Assembly (NCBI GenBank): GCA_023388635.1
Contig: JAEWFW010000006.1
Coordinates: 1-13,558, forward strand
From: Bacillota bacterium
GTDB lineage: Bacteria; Bacillota; Bacilli; Desulfuribacillales; Desulfuribacillaceae
DNA: 13,558 nt
Direction: 5' to 3'
The notes below the pieces were generated by a model, which did no database searches, was not told the origin of the DNA, and saw nothing but the letters and a program-made list of their open reading frames with translations. This document shows, one piece after another, positions 7,561 to 13,558 of this stretch. Positions within the stretch are counted from its first letter, which is position 1, and every line of letters starts with the position of its first letter. Position numbers and translations under genes: made by a program.

Positions 7561-8316
7561 TTAATTTGGCATATCTTCTGTATCAGCTTGCTTCTGTGAT
7601 ACCTGCCGTTGATACTTACGATCCGCCATCGGCTCTTGCTCTACATCATCTTGATCGCCGCCATTTGCAGTTAGCTCCTCATACCAAACAGAATGGCGTT
7701 CCTTAATGTATTCTTCTGAGACATAACCGGTAAATATAGACGGCACAAGTGGTCGATTCGCTTTGGCAATAAATGCCCCTAAATGGGCAATAATTCCGAA
7801 TAACATCAAAACCATACCGATGTTGTGAAGCAACGTCACCCAAACCATAGCCGACTCGGAAATTTGCCAGAACGCAAAATTCTTACCTACCTTGATCAGC
7901 CCTGTAACCGTTAACAACAACACTGTAAATGCCATAAAAGCATACGCCAATCGTTGTTCTGCAAGAAATTTGCCTGACGGTGGCTCTTTGCCGAACCCTA
8001 GCATCGCTTTAACAATCAGCAATGATTCTTTTATATCACCTTTTTTCGGAATCATCGCATATTCCTTACGTATAAAATGATACACCCCATGCATGACAAT
8101 TGTAAACACAAAAACAACAGCAGCCACATAATGAAGGATCAAGGTCATCTGATAATCAGCCGTCCATGCCATTCCCGGCAAGTCACTGACCATGTAACGC
8201 TTATACATTGGCATCTGTCCGATACCCGAGAAGAACAATAGCAGTGTCGATAGAACCGTCAGCCAATGGACGGTTCGCACAAGCAGAGAATGGCGTAGAA
8301 TCCTTTTATTGCTCAT
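7561..8316 (-). CDS. Membrane cytochrome b subunit (FdnI / formate dehydrogenase gamma-like)
   Basis: A 251-aa integral membrane protein with about four or five hydrophobic helices, like the diheme cytochrome b subunits that pass electrons between quinone and a periplasm-side Fe-S protein. Candidate heme-ligand histidines occur in VRTVHWLT (helix 1), LILHYVAAVV (helix 2), MHGVYHF, LLHNIGMVL and IIAHLGAFI. The tail after SVWYEEL is about 35 residues of acidic/Gln-rich sequence and is probably disordered. The ATG at 8316 is chosen because GGGGGAGAAG stands just upstream; it overlaps the end of the Fe-S gene by 11 bp, a sign of translational coupling. A longer frame to 8376 adds 20 residues without family resemblance. 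Its partner is the ferredoxin gene upstream. The substrate of the complex is unknown. Confidence 0.85.
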   Translation of the reverse strand: MSNKRILRHSLLVRTVHWLTVLSTLLLFFSGIGQMPMYKRYMVSDLPGMAWTADYQMTLILHYVAAVVFVFTIVMHGVYHFIRKEYAMIPKKGDIKESLLIVKAMLGFGKEPPSGKFLAEQRLAYAFMAFTVLLLTVTGLIKVGKNFAFWQISESAMVWVTLLHNIGMVLMLFGIIAHLGAFIAKANRPLVPSIFTGYVSEEYIKERHSVWYEELTANGGDQDDVEQEPMADRKYQRQVSQKQADTEDMPN

Positions 8317-9325
8317 TTTGCTTCTCCCCCTTGATCGTTTTATGTGCCAGCACTCCAGCTGCCACTGTTCCGGCAATTGGCGCCAGTAACGCGCTTAGTG
8401 CATACCCTTTAGTCGTATCAAGCATATTTTTTACATCCGGTTGCATATGAGGTGCGCCAAAATTTCCATCGACAATTCCTTGCTCATGCAATGCCTGATT
8501 AATTTTATCAAAACTCACAGGAGATACATAAAACGTGGATGTCCCGCCATTTTCTTTTTCACCATAAATATGCCCATTTATTTCATTGGCTCGTTCTTTT
8601 GCAAGCCGCAGCATCTCCGACTTCTCGCCGACGACGATCGCCCCTTTGGGACATGCTGTTTGACAAGCCGGCATTTGTCCTTTCACCAGTAGATCCTGAC
8701 AAAAATCGCATTTATACATAACTCCCCCACCGGCATACTTAGGGAGTAGTTTCAGATACAGACCAACGCCCGCTTGACGCTGCGGAATCTCCCATGGACA
8801 AGTATCGCGGCATTTGGCACCACCCATGCAATAATCTGTGTCGATGACGACAGCACCTTCCGGCGTTTTATTGTGAACGCCAAAGGGACACAAATTGGCA
8901 CATGGCGGGTTGTCGCAATGCATACAACGTCGCTGAATTGATAATTGATGAACCTTTCCAGAGTCATCGGCAACTTCTATCTGCTGCACATACGTCCAAT
9001 TATAAGGCGTTAAACGATTGGTCAAATTCTTTTTACCAGACCAGTCTTCATGTTTCTTTTGCGGCCAATAATCGAGCATCGGCTCCTGCGGTTGCGGATA
9101 TCGATCAACATTTTTATCTCGACAAGCCGTAACACATGCCGGAGTATCGAAATCAGGACAGCCATCACAAGCGGTTAAATCGATCATTGTTCCATACTCT
9201 ATATTCCCCGCTGTTTGTTCTGTCGCCTTCGTCCACTTTGGCATACTGACTATAGTCGCAGCTCCCAAGATTGCAGCCGCTTTTGTTGTACGTCCTAAAA
9301 AATTCCTTCTTGTAATTCTCGACAT
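8306..9325 (-). CDS. Tat-exported four-cluster Fe-S subunit (FdnH/HybA-like), membrane-anchored
   Basis: A 339-aa electron-transfer subunit. The N-terminus SRITRRNFLG with a hydrophobic stretch is a Tat signal, so the folded protein is exported to the outer face. Four ferredoxin-type cysteine groups follow: C53-C56-C64-C68; C134-C137-C142-C146; C166-(G169)-C172-C176; and C206-C209-C221-C225. The third group lacks its second Cys (Gly169, codon GGT). In NarH a Trp at the equivalent place goes with a [3Fe-4S] cluster. A C-terminal hydrophobic helix (about 305-330) matches the membrane anchor of FdnH/HybA that contacts cytochrome b. The start at 9325 is 6 nt from GGAGGG; the in-frame ATG at 9331 abuts it and is unlikely. 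It is the first gene of the operon with cytochrome b and arsR. No catalytic molybdopterin or hydrogenase subunit is adjacent. Confidence 0.9.
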   Translation of the reverse strand: MSRITRRNFLGRTTKAAAILGAATIVSMPKWTKATEQTAGNIEYGTMIDLTACDGCPDFDTPACVTACRDKNVDRYPQPQEPMLDYWPQKKHEDWSGKKNLTNRLTPYNWTYVQQIEVADDSGKVHQLSIQRRCMHCDNPPCANLCPFGVHNKTPEGAVVIDTDYCMGGAKCRDTCPWEIPQRQAGVGLYLKLLPKYAGGGVMYKCDFCQDLLVKGQMPACQTACPKGAIVVGEKSEMLRLAKERANEINGHIYGEKENGGTSTFYVSPVSFDKINQALHEQGIVDGNFGAPHMQPDVKNMLDTTKGYALSALLAPIAGTVAAGVLAHKTIKGEKQNEQ

Positions 9326-9366
9326 TATCATCCCTCCGAATACATAGCCCCATATTGGAGCAAAAC

Positions 9367-9398
9367 ATAAGTATATAAGATATTTCTAATATACTTAT
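9367..9398. promoter_or_regulatory. 32-bp palindromic operator candidate
   Basis: Outer arms ATAAGTATAT (9367-9376) and ATATACTTAT (9389-9398) are perfectly complementary. The inner AGA...TCT pairs extend the symmetry so that 14 of 16 base pairs match. It covers the -10 box and predicted start of the promoter reading into the Fe-S/cytochrome b/arsR operon. ArsR-family proteins bind A/T-rich dyads of this type, so the repressor of the same operon is the likely ligand (inference). Confidence 0.75.
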
Positions 9399-9416
9399 AT
9401 GAAGGTCGGCTGTCAA
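9388..9416 (-). promoter_or_regulatory. Strong sigma-A promoter of the Fe-S/cytochrome b/arsR operon
   Basis: On the minus strand the sequence is TTGACA (9411-9416), exactly 17 nt, then TATATT (9388-9393): a 6/6 and a 5/6 match to consensus at ideal spacing. The predicted start near 9381 falls in the centre of the palindrome 9367-9398, leaving a leader of about 55 nt before the ATG. Confidence 0.8.
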
Positions 9417-9481
9417 GGGTGCTATCTATAGAAAATACTTATATCTAATCTCCCAATCATCTCACAAATAGCCTAAACGGC

Positions 9482-9510
9482 TTTACGAATCGCTCGCTAA
9501 AACGTACAAT
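9482..9510 (+). promoter_or_regulatory. Putative promoter of the YeiH-family exporter gene
   Basis: TTTACG (9482-9487), 17 nt, TACAAT (9505-9510). The predicted start is about 9517, just before GAGGAG (9525-9530) and the ATG at 9539. The copy of ATACTTATAT at 9435-9444, also present in the palindrome at 9391-9400, lies some 40 bp upstream and could link control of the two divergent units. Confidence 0.55.
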
Positions 9511-9538
9511 AGACAGATAACAACGAGGAGAAAATCTA

Positions 9539-10531
9539 ATGAAGACATTCAGCGGCAAATTGCCCGGTATCATACTCGCAGTAATAATCGCAATTCCAGC
9601 TTGGTTTTTGGGAAAAATAGTTCCCGTGTTCGGCGGACCAATTATCGGCTTCCTGTTCGGCATGGTGTTGGCATTATGGAAACGTCCGACTATGTTCAAC
9701 GACGGCATCCACTACACATCGAAGAAACTACTGCAATACTCGATTATTATGCTTGGCTTTGATATGAATTTACTCCATGTAATAGAAGCCGGTCGACAAT
9801 CACTTTATTTGATGATTTTTACATTGGCAGCCGTATGCTTGACTGCCTATATTGCAGGCAAACTGCTAAAACTAGACCGCAACACGGTAACCTTAATCGG
9901 AGTTGGCTCCGCCATCTGCGGCGGCTCAGCCATAGCGGCAACCGCCCCCGTAATCCGTGCCAATGACGAAGAAATTGCCCAAGCAATTTCAACGATATTT
10001 CTATTCAATGTCGCTGCCGCCTTTGTATTTCCGATCCTCGGACATGCATTGAACATGAGTGATTACAGTTTTGCACTGTGGGCTGGAACAGCGATCAATG
10101 ATACTTCATCTGTCGTAGCAGCTGGTTATGCTTACAGCAATCAGGCGGGTGATCTTGCAATCATTGTTAAGCTGACTCGGACACTGATGATCATCCCGAT
10201 TACCCTCATCCTTGCAATCTATATGGACAAGCAAGAAAGCACCACCAAAAAAGGCAGTTTCAACATCGTTCGTATCTTCCCATGGTTTATCATCGGATTT
10301 ATCATCAGCTCAATGGTCAAGACCTTCACAGCCATGCCTGCCGACCTAAGTAGCTTGTTGGCACAAGCAGGAAAATTTATCATCATCATGGCAATGGCAG
10401 CGGTCGGACTGAACACAAATATTGTGAAATTGACCAAAAGTGCCGGCAAGCCGGTATTGCTCGGTCTCATTTGCTGGGTCATTCTGTCCGTGACTTCGAT
10501 TATTGTACAGAAAATGCTTCTCCACCTATGA
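9539..10531 (+). CDS. YeiH/UPF0324-family putative sulfate (sulfite) exporter
   Basis: A 330-aa polytopic membrane protein with about nine or ten hydrophobic segments. Family hallmarks are GVGSAICGGSAIAATAPVI (about 121-139), AGTAINDTSSVVAAGYAYS (about 182-200), VKLTRTLMIIP and the final QAGKFIIIMAMAAVGLNTN. The family (PF03601) is annotated as putative sulfate exporters; direct transport data are scarce, so the substrate is tentative. GAGGAG 8 nt before the ATG is a good ribosome binding site. It is transcribed divergently from the Fe-S/cytochrome b/BigR-like repressor operon, which favours export of a sulfur oxyanion produced during sulfide or persulfide detoxification. A complete gene of usual length. 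Confidence 0.9.
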   Translation: MKTFSGKLPGIILAVIIAIPAWFLGKIVPVFGGPIIGFLFGMVLALWKRPTMFNDGIHYTSKKLLQYSIIMLGFDMNLLHVIEAGRQSLYLMIFTLAAVCLTAYIAGKLLKLDRNTVTLIGVGSAICGGSAIAATAPVIRANDEEIAQAISTIFLFNVAAAFVFPILGHALNMSDYSFALWAGTAINDTSSVVAAGYAYSNQAGDLAIIVKLTRTLMIIPITLILAIYMDKQESTTKKGSFNIVRIFPWFIIGFIISSMVKTFTAMPADLSSLLAQAGKFIIIMAMAAVGLNTNIVKLTKSAGKPVLLGLICWVILSVTSIIVQKMLLHL

Positions 10532-10609
10532 GCTTTTAGGAATACACAAAAAACCTCTCTTAACCCTATATGAATACGGTTATCAAACGCTTTTTTAGCC
10601 AGGGCATGG

Positions 10610-10632
10610 CGGCTTTGGTAAAATCAAAGCCG
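10610..10632 (+). other. Hairpin just upstream of the DUF5131 ribosome binding site
   Basis: Perfect 8-bp arms cggctttg (10610-10617) and caaagccg (10625-10632) enclose the loop gtaaaat. No T-run follows, so it is not a standard terminator. It ends 18 nt before AGGAGG. A weaker taacc/ggtta stem (10561-10582) followed at a distance by six T (10591-10596) may end the exporter transcript. The 131-bp gap holds nothing else recognisable. Confidence 0.45.
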
Positions 10633-10662
10633 ACATTACCCAACCGAATAAGGAGGACGTCT

Positions 10663-11385
10663 ATGAACTGGGAACCGTGGACAGGTTGCTACAAAGCAAG
10701 TGACGGTTGCATAAATTGCTATTTTTACGGACCATACGCGAAACGCTTTGGTCAAAATACGATACAAAAAACAGATAAATTCGATTGGCCTATCAGAAAA
10801 AATGCAAAAGGTGAATACAACATCAAGGGGAACAAAATTCTCGCGACTTGCTTTGCAACTGACTTTTTTCTTCCCGAAGCGGATGAGTGGCGTAAAGAAG
10901 TTTGGGCTATCATCAAGGAAAGAACGGACATAGAATTTCTGATTTTAACAAAGCGAATTGACCGTTTCCTTGTATCGCTTCCATCAGATTGGGGAACAGG
11001 ATATGACAATGTGAATATCGGGTGTACTGTCGAAAATCAAAAATTAGCCGATTATAGGCTTCCATTGTTTTTATCCTATCCGATAAAGCGGCGTTTTATC
11101 GCTTGCGCTCCGCTTTTAGAAGCAATAGATTTAACACCGTATCTTCATGGAGTAGACCATGTTACCGTCGGTGGTGAAACGGGGCGAGAAGCTCGTGAAT
11201 GTGACTATGATTGGGTGCTTCGTATCCGTGAACAATGCATGAAAGCAAATGTAACGTTTTGGTTCAAAAATACAGGCTCACTTTTTAAGCACAATGGCGT
11301 AGTGAAAAAAATCAATCCATTCAAACAAACCAGTATGGCGAAAGAGTTTGGTATAGATATTTCAGATGGAAAAAAGTTGTTTTGA
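10663..11385 (+). CDS. DUF5131 family protein (phage Gp37/Gp68-like)
   Basis: A 240-aa protein starting MNWEPWTGCYKASDGCINCYF. Family features follow in order: a Cys-rich N-terminus (C9-x6-C16-x2-C19), CFATDFFLPEADEWRKEVWAII, FLILTKRIDRF, VNIGCTVENQKLADYRLPLF, RRFIACAPLLEAIDL, DHVTVGGETGREAR and FWFKNTG. Members occur in phages and bacteria and have no established function. The three-cysteine motif and barrel-like repeats of beta-strands hint at an Fe-S/radical-SAM-like enzyme, but this is a hypothesis. The start is chosen for AGGAGG at 10651-10656, 6 nt upstream; the frame is open for 31 further codons to 10570 with no ribosome binding site. The gene looks more A+T-rich than its neighbours by eye and has no functional tie to them, so horizontal acquisition is possible. 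Confidence 0.8.
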   Translation: MNWEPWTGCYKASDGCINCYFYGPYAKRFGQNTIQKTDKFDWPIRKNAKGEYNIKGNKILATCFATDFFLPEADEWRKEVWAIIKERTDIEFLILTKRIDRFLVSLPSDWGTGYDNVNIGCTVENQKLADYRLPLFLSYPIKRRFIACAPLLEAIDLTPYLHGVDHVTVGGETGREARECDYDWVLRIREQCMKANVTFWFKNTGSLFKHNGVVKKINPFKQTSMAKEFGIDISDGKKLF

Positions 11386-11410
11386 TAGAACACTTCATTA
11401 TGGTGTTCTA
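11386..11410 (+). terminator. Hairpin directly after the DUF5131 stop
   Basis: Perfect 8-bp arms tagaacac (11386-11393) and gtgttcta (11403-11410) with a 9-nt loop begin at the base after the TGA. The + strand has no following T-run, so termination would be weak. On the minus strand a T-rich tract follows. Confidence 0.45.
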
Positions 11411-11424
11411 CTGCGTGACAAAAC

Positions 11425-11453
11425 GGGCGTACCGCCGTTAAGACGATACGCCC
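11425..11453 (-). terminator. Hairpin downstream of the glycosidase gene
   Basis: Arms gggcgta (11425-11431) and tacgccc (11447-11453). Read on the minus strand it follows the glycosidase stop by about 35 nt and is trailed by GTTTTG, a short T-run. It probably ends the minus-strand transcript, perhaps together with the 11386-11410 hairpin. Confidence 0.5.
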
Positions 11454-11488
11454 ATTTGTAGGCATCCTGTTTGTCATTTGTACCGATT

Positions 11489-13225
11489 TTATTGCAATTT
11501 CTCATAGGCATTGACCATCGTGATAATACCCTCTTCCCTCGTATAATTGCCTTTAGGATAAAATTTCTGTCCACTGCCATTCATAATGCCTATGGCTGTC
11601 ACGTATTGTACACCTGACTGTGCCCATGCGCTCACCTCTGCAAAATCGGCAAAGACCGGTGGCGTTCCCACCGTTTCATTTCCCAACATTCTGCCGAGCC
11701 GCTCCAATATAATTGCCGCCTCTTGCCGCGTCAACAAACCATGGGGATCAAATTGATTATTTCCCCTTCCCGATATAATCCCCAGCGCCGCGCAACTCAC
11801 CACATTGTGTTCCGTCGTATCGTTAAAAGCTATTTGCTCGACTTGTGCCCAAGTGACGCCTCTTTCGTTCCGAAAAGTATCGATGCTCAAGCCTGTTTTC
11901 TTCTCAATCAGAGCCACAATTAAATTGCAAAACTCCCTGCGCGTAATACTGCTCTGGTATCCCGTTCGCAGTGCTTCCGGCACCAAATTCAACGCCATTC
12001 CTTCTGCAACACGCTGACGCGCCCAATTGGATGGCTCAGATTGCGACTGGGAGTTCTTCTGTATCTCTTTGCCATCGACGACGACTAACATCGATGCAAG
12101 CTTGCGTCCCGCCGGCTGCAAATGTCCCTTGCCACTCGCGTACAGTGCACTGGAAGCTCCCCCATCCAAACTTATCGCATCAACCGCCCCTTTAGACTGT
12201 AAATACTCGGCTATCTTCGTAAAAGAACCGACACACTCACCCAGTATAAGCCGTCCATCGCCCATCACAGCAACGAAACTGCGTTGTGCTACACTTGTAC
12301 TCGACTGTTTGGCATCAGAGTCCAACCCACTATTATAATTCTGGTCTTCTGTCACCACATAACCATTTTGCAAAAGCATTCTGCCTCCGCCAATGATTGT
12401 TCGCATATTATTCCAAACTTCAGTATCCGCCGCTCGTTTTGGTCCAGCCTCAACATCCACTTGTATATTGTCGCCGACCCGAGGAAGAAGCCCAAATTGT
12501 TCGGCGTAGGCAACCGCCGCGCTATGTAAAATCAGAATATGAGCACCTGGCGGCATCTTGTAATTGCCACCCGGTGAAATGGCTGCTACGCGTCCGTCTC
12601 GAAACGTCACAACCTTACTCGTCGATGGCACATTAAAGTCATACGCAAATTCTGGAGTTAATAACATAACTGCCTTTGGATCATCATATATCACATTGAC
12701 TCCCCATACGCCAATCGATGTATTTCCGCGAAGGATAACGGAAGAATTAAATGATACCTGATCAATTTTGATCTGCCCGTCGTACCCAAATCCTACGACA
12801 TTCGCCGTTCCTCCTCCGTTAAGCAAACGCCCGTCTTGCATGAGCACCGAATAAATCCGCGGACAATTGTCCGGATAAGAACTGGTTTTCTTCGAATCAT
12901 AATACGCATTGAAAAATCCGCCATTGATCGCAGCTACCACATGATTTCCGCCCTGTTCGGTGCTCTTTACCAACGCATCAACGGTGGCATCCATGTGAAC
13001 TTGTCCGTTGGCGATAGACGCCTGAATTGCTCGATTTCCACCCATTTCAATATACAAAATATTCGCTTTATTTCCCGCGATCTGTGGATTTTCCACTACC
13101 ACACCACTTGCCATCGCACTTGCCGGCATTGCTGATCCTGCAAGTAATAGCAAACAACTTGCCATGAAAACCATAAATTTCACTGATCTCATATTGCTAT
13201 TATTTCTTGGGCACATTTGCACCAT
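11489..13225 (-). CDS. Secreted phosphodiester glycosidase (NAGPA domain) with C-terminal SLH repeats
   Basis: A 578-aa exported protein. A signal peptide MRSVKFMVFMASCLLLLAG with a probable cleavage after ASA follows a short polar lead. The NAGPA/phosphodiester glycosidase domain (PF09992) spans about 50-385: AINGGFF, then MPPGAHILILH, MRTIIGGGRMLLQNG, RSFVAVMGDGRLIL and the conserved DGGASSALY (D354). Family members cleave sugar-1-phosphodiester bonds, and in Bacillota act on wall-linked phosphoglycans. The C-terminus (about 400-578) holds three SLH-like repeats, the second and third clear (ALGIISGRGNNQFDPHGLLT and AIGIMNGSGQKFYPKGNYT), which would attach the protein to pyruvylated wall polymer. 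GAGGTGA at 13233-13239 lies 7 nt from the ATG. Monocistronic, downstream of the tRNA terminator. The precise glycan is unknown. Confidence 0.88.
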   Translation of the reverse strand: MVQMCPRNNSNMRSVKFMVFMASCLLLLAGSAMPASAMASGVVVENPQIAGNKANILYIEMGGNRAIQASIANGQVHMDATVDALVKSTEQGGNHVVAAINGGFFNAYYDSKKTSSYPDNCPRIYSVLMQDGRLLNGGGTANVVGFGYDGQIKIDQVSFNSSVILRGNTSIGVWGVNVIYDDPKAVMLLTPEFAYDFNVPSTSKVVTFRDGRVAAISPGGNYKMPPGAHILILHSAAVAYAEQFGLLPRVGDNIQVDVEAGPKRAADTEVWNNMRTIIGGGRMLLQNGYVVTEDQNYNSGLDSDAKQSSTSVAQRSFVAVMGDGRLILGECVGSFTKIAEYLQSKGAVDAISLDGGASSALYASGKGHLQPAGRKLASMLVVVDGKEIQKNSQSQSEPSNWARQRVAEGMALNLVPEALRTGYQSSITRREFCNLIVALIEKKTGLSIDTFRNERGVTWAQVEQIAFNDTTEHNVVSCAALGIISGRGNNQFDPHGLLTRQEAAIILERLGRMLGNETVGTPPVFADFAEVSAWAQSGVQYVTAIGIMNGSGQKFYPKGNYTREEGIITMVNAYEKLQ

Positions 13226-13245
13226 TACGATATCACCTCAGGAAT

Positions 13246-13274
13246 ATTGTAATTTGAAAATTGCTTTAAAGCAA
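13246..13274 (-). promoter_or_regulatory. Putative promoter of the glycosidase gene with overlapping palindrome
   Basis: On the minus strand TTGCTT (13269-13274), 17 nt, TACAAT (13246-13251). The -35 box lies inside a perfect 16-bp palindrome, ATTGCTTT/AAAGCAAT (13260-13275), which could be an operator. The predicted start is very close to the ribosome binding site (a leader of about 14 nt), so the true start may differ. Confidence 0.5.
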
Positions 13275-13296
13275 TGCTAACATAAAAAGGTTTTAA

Positions 13297-13331
13297 AAAA
13301 ACGGCTAAGACTCAACGTCCTAACCGTTTTT
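13297..13331 (-). terminator. Terminator of the tRNA (rRNA) transcription unit
   Basis: A 15-bp stem (13297-13311 with 13317-13331, two imperfect pairs) around the 5-nt loop tcaac. On the minus strand it is followed by a T-rich tail (tttttt then aaaacc), 17 nt after the tRNA-Ala 3' end. Confidence 0.88.
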
Positions 13332-13347
13332 CTGTCAATATTAATTT

Positions 13348-13423
13348 TGGTGGAGCCAAGCGGGATCGAACCGCTGACCTCCTGCTTGCAAGGCAGGCGC
13401 TCTCCCAGCTGAGCTATGGCCCC
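13348..13423 (-). tRNA. tRNA-Ala (anticodon TGC)
   Basis: A 76-nt tRNA with encoded CCA. The acceptor GGGGCCA pairs with TGGCTCC and contains the G3-U70 wobble that marks alanine tRNAs. The D arm is GCTC...GAGC. The anticodon stem CCTGC/GCAGG holds loop CTTGCAA (anticodon at 13388-13390 on the complementary strand). The T arm carries TTCGATC. It lies 9 nt after tRNA-Ile on the same strand. Confidence 0.97.
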
Positions 13424-13432
13424 TAGAGGAAA

Positions 13433-13509
<77 letters not shown>

Positions 13510-13558
13510 ATTTGCCTTACCTATATTGAAGATGTGTGAGCACCCTCAAAACTGAACA
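13510..13558 (-). other. Probable rRNA-operon spacer upstream of the tRNA pair
   Basis: Read on the minus strand the window edge begins TGTTCAGTTTTGAGGGTGCTC, a phrase resembling spacers that flank rRNA and tRNA genes in Bacillota rrn operons. No rRNA sequence itself is present in the window. With the Ile-Ala pair and the terminator this suggests the distal end of an rrn operon lying beyond the edge (inference). Confidence 0.4.

Noticed and set aside
8317..8376. Longer N-terminus for the cytochrome b subunit starting at 8376
   Set aside because: The extra 20 residues lie within the Fe-S gene in another frame and lack a ribosome binding site, whereas ATG 8316 has GGGGGAGAAG directly upstream and begins a normal FdnI-like helix.
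9470..9482. agcc/ggct stem upstream of the exporter promoter as a terminator or riboswitch
   Set aside because: Only four base pairs with a five-base loop and no T-run; it overlaps the predicted -35 box and would not be transcribed from that promoter.
10570..10662. 31-codon upstream extension of the DUF5131 protein
   Set aside because: No ribosome binding site precedes 10570, the segment forms a hairpin at DNA level, and AGGAGG sits 6 nt before the internal ATG that begins the family's conserved sequence. Kept only as a possibility in the findings.

Overview
The window looks like chromosomal DNA from a spore-forming member of the Bacillota (Bacilli, possibly near Paenibacillaceae or Alicyclobacillaceae; this placement is inference). 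The evidence is a collagen-like exosporium-type glycoprotein tail, an SLH-anchored secreted protein, strong GGAGG-type ribosome binding sites, sigma-A-like promoters and an rRNA-operon-style tRNA pair. No insertion sequence, phage gene cluster or CRISPR array is visible. No gene-free stretch exceeds 300 bp.

Layout. (1) 1-642 (+): the 3' end of a collagen-like BclA/BclB-type surface protein, closed by a hairpin terminator. (2) 740-5085 (-): sbcD-sbcC, the Mre11/Rad50-type DNA end-processing nuclease, translationally coupled by a 4-bp overlap. (3) 5321-7009 (+): a CoA-disulfide/persulfide reductase with a C-terminal rhodanese domain. (4) 9325-7210 (-): a three-gene operon encoding a Tat-exported four-cluster ferredoxin, a membrane cytochrome b and an ArsR-family repressor with the cysteine pair of the BigR/SqrR persulfide sensors. 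(5) 9539-10531 (+), divergent from that operon: a YeiH-family putative sulfate/sulfite exporter. (6) 10663-11385 (+): a DUF5131 (phage Gp37/Gp68-like) protein. (7) 13225-11489 (-): a secreted phosphodiester glycosidase (NAGPA domain) with SLH repeats. (8) 13509-13348 (-): tRNA-Ile(GAT) and tRNA-Ala(TGC), followed by a terminator; probably the tail of an rRNA operon.

The most interesting part is 5.3-10.5 kb. The repressor, persulfide reductase-rhodanese, exporter and electron-transfer pair together suggest a reactive-sulfur-responsive module. A 32-bp near-perfect palindrome (14 of 16 pairs complementary) sits on the -10 element of an excellent promoter (TTGACA-17-TATATT) for the Fe-S/cytochrome b/repressor operon. 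The natural model is autoregulation: the repressor occupies the palindrome until persulfide links Cys33 and Cys100. No molybdopterin or other catalytic subunit is encoded beside the Fe-S/cytochrome b pair, and the third Fe-S motif lacks one cysteine, so what this membrane complex oxidises or reduces is open. The repressor gene also carries tandem duplications at both ends: a duplicated ribosome-binding-site/start unit, and an in-frame, repeat-containing tail beyond its TGA stop.
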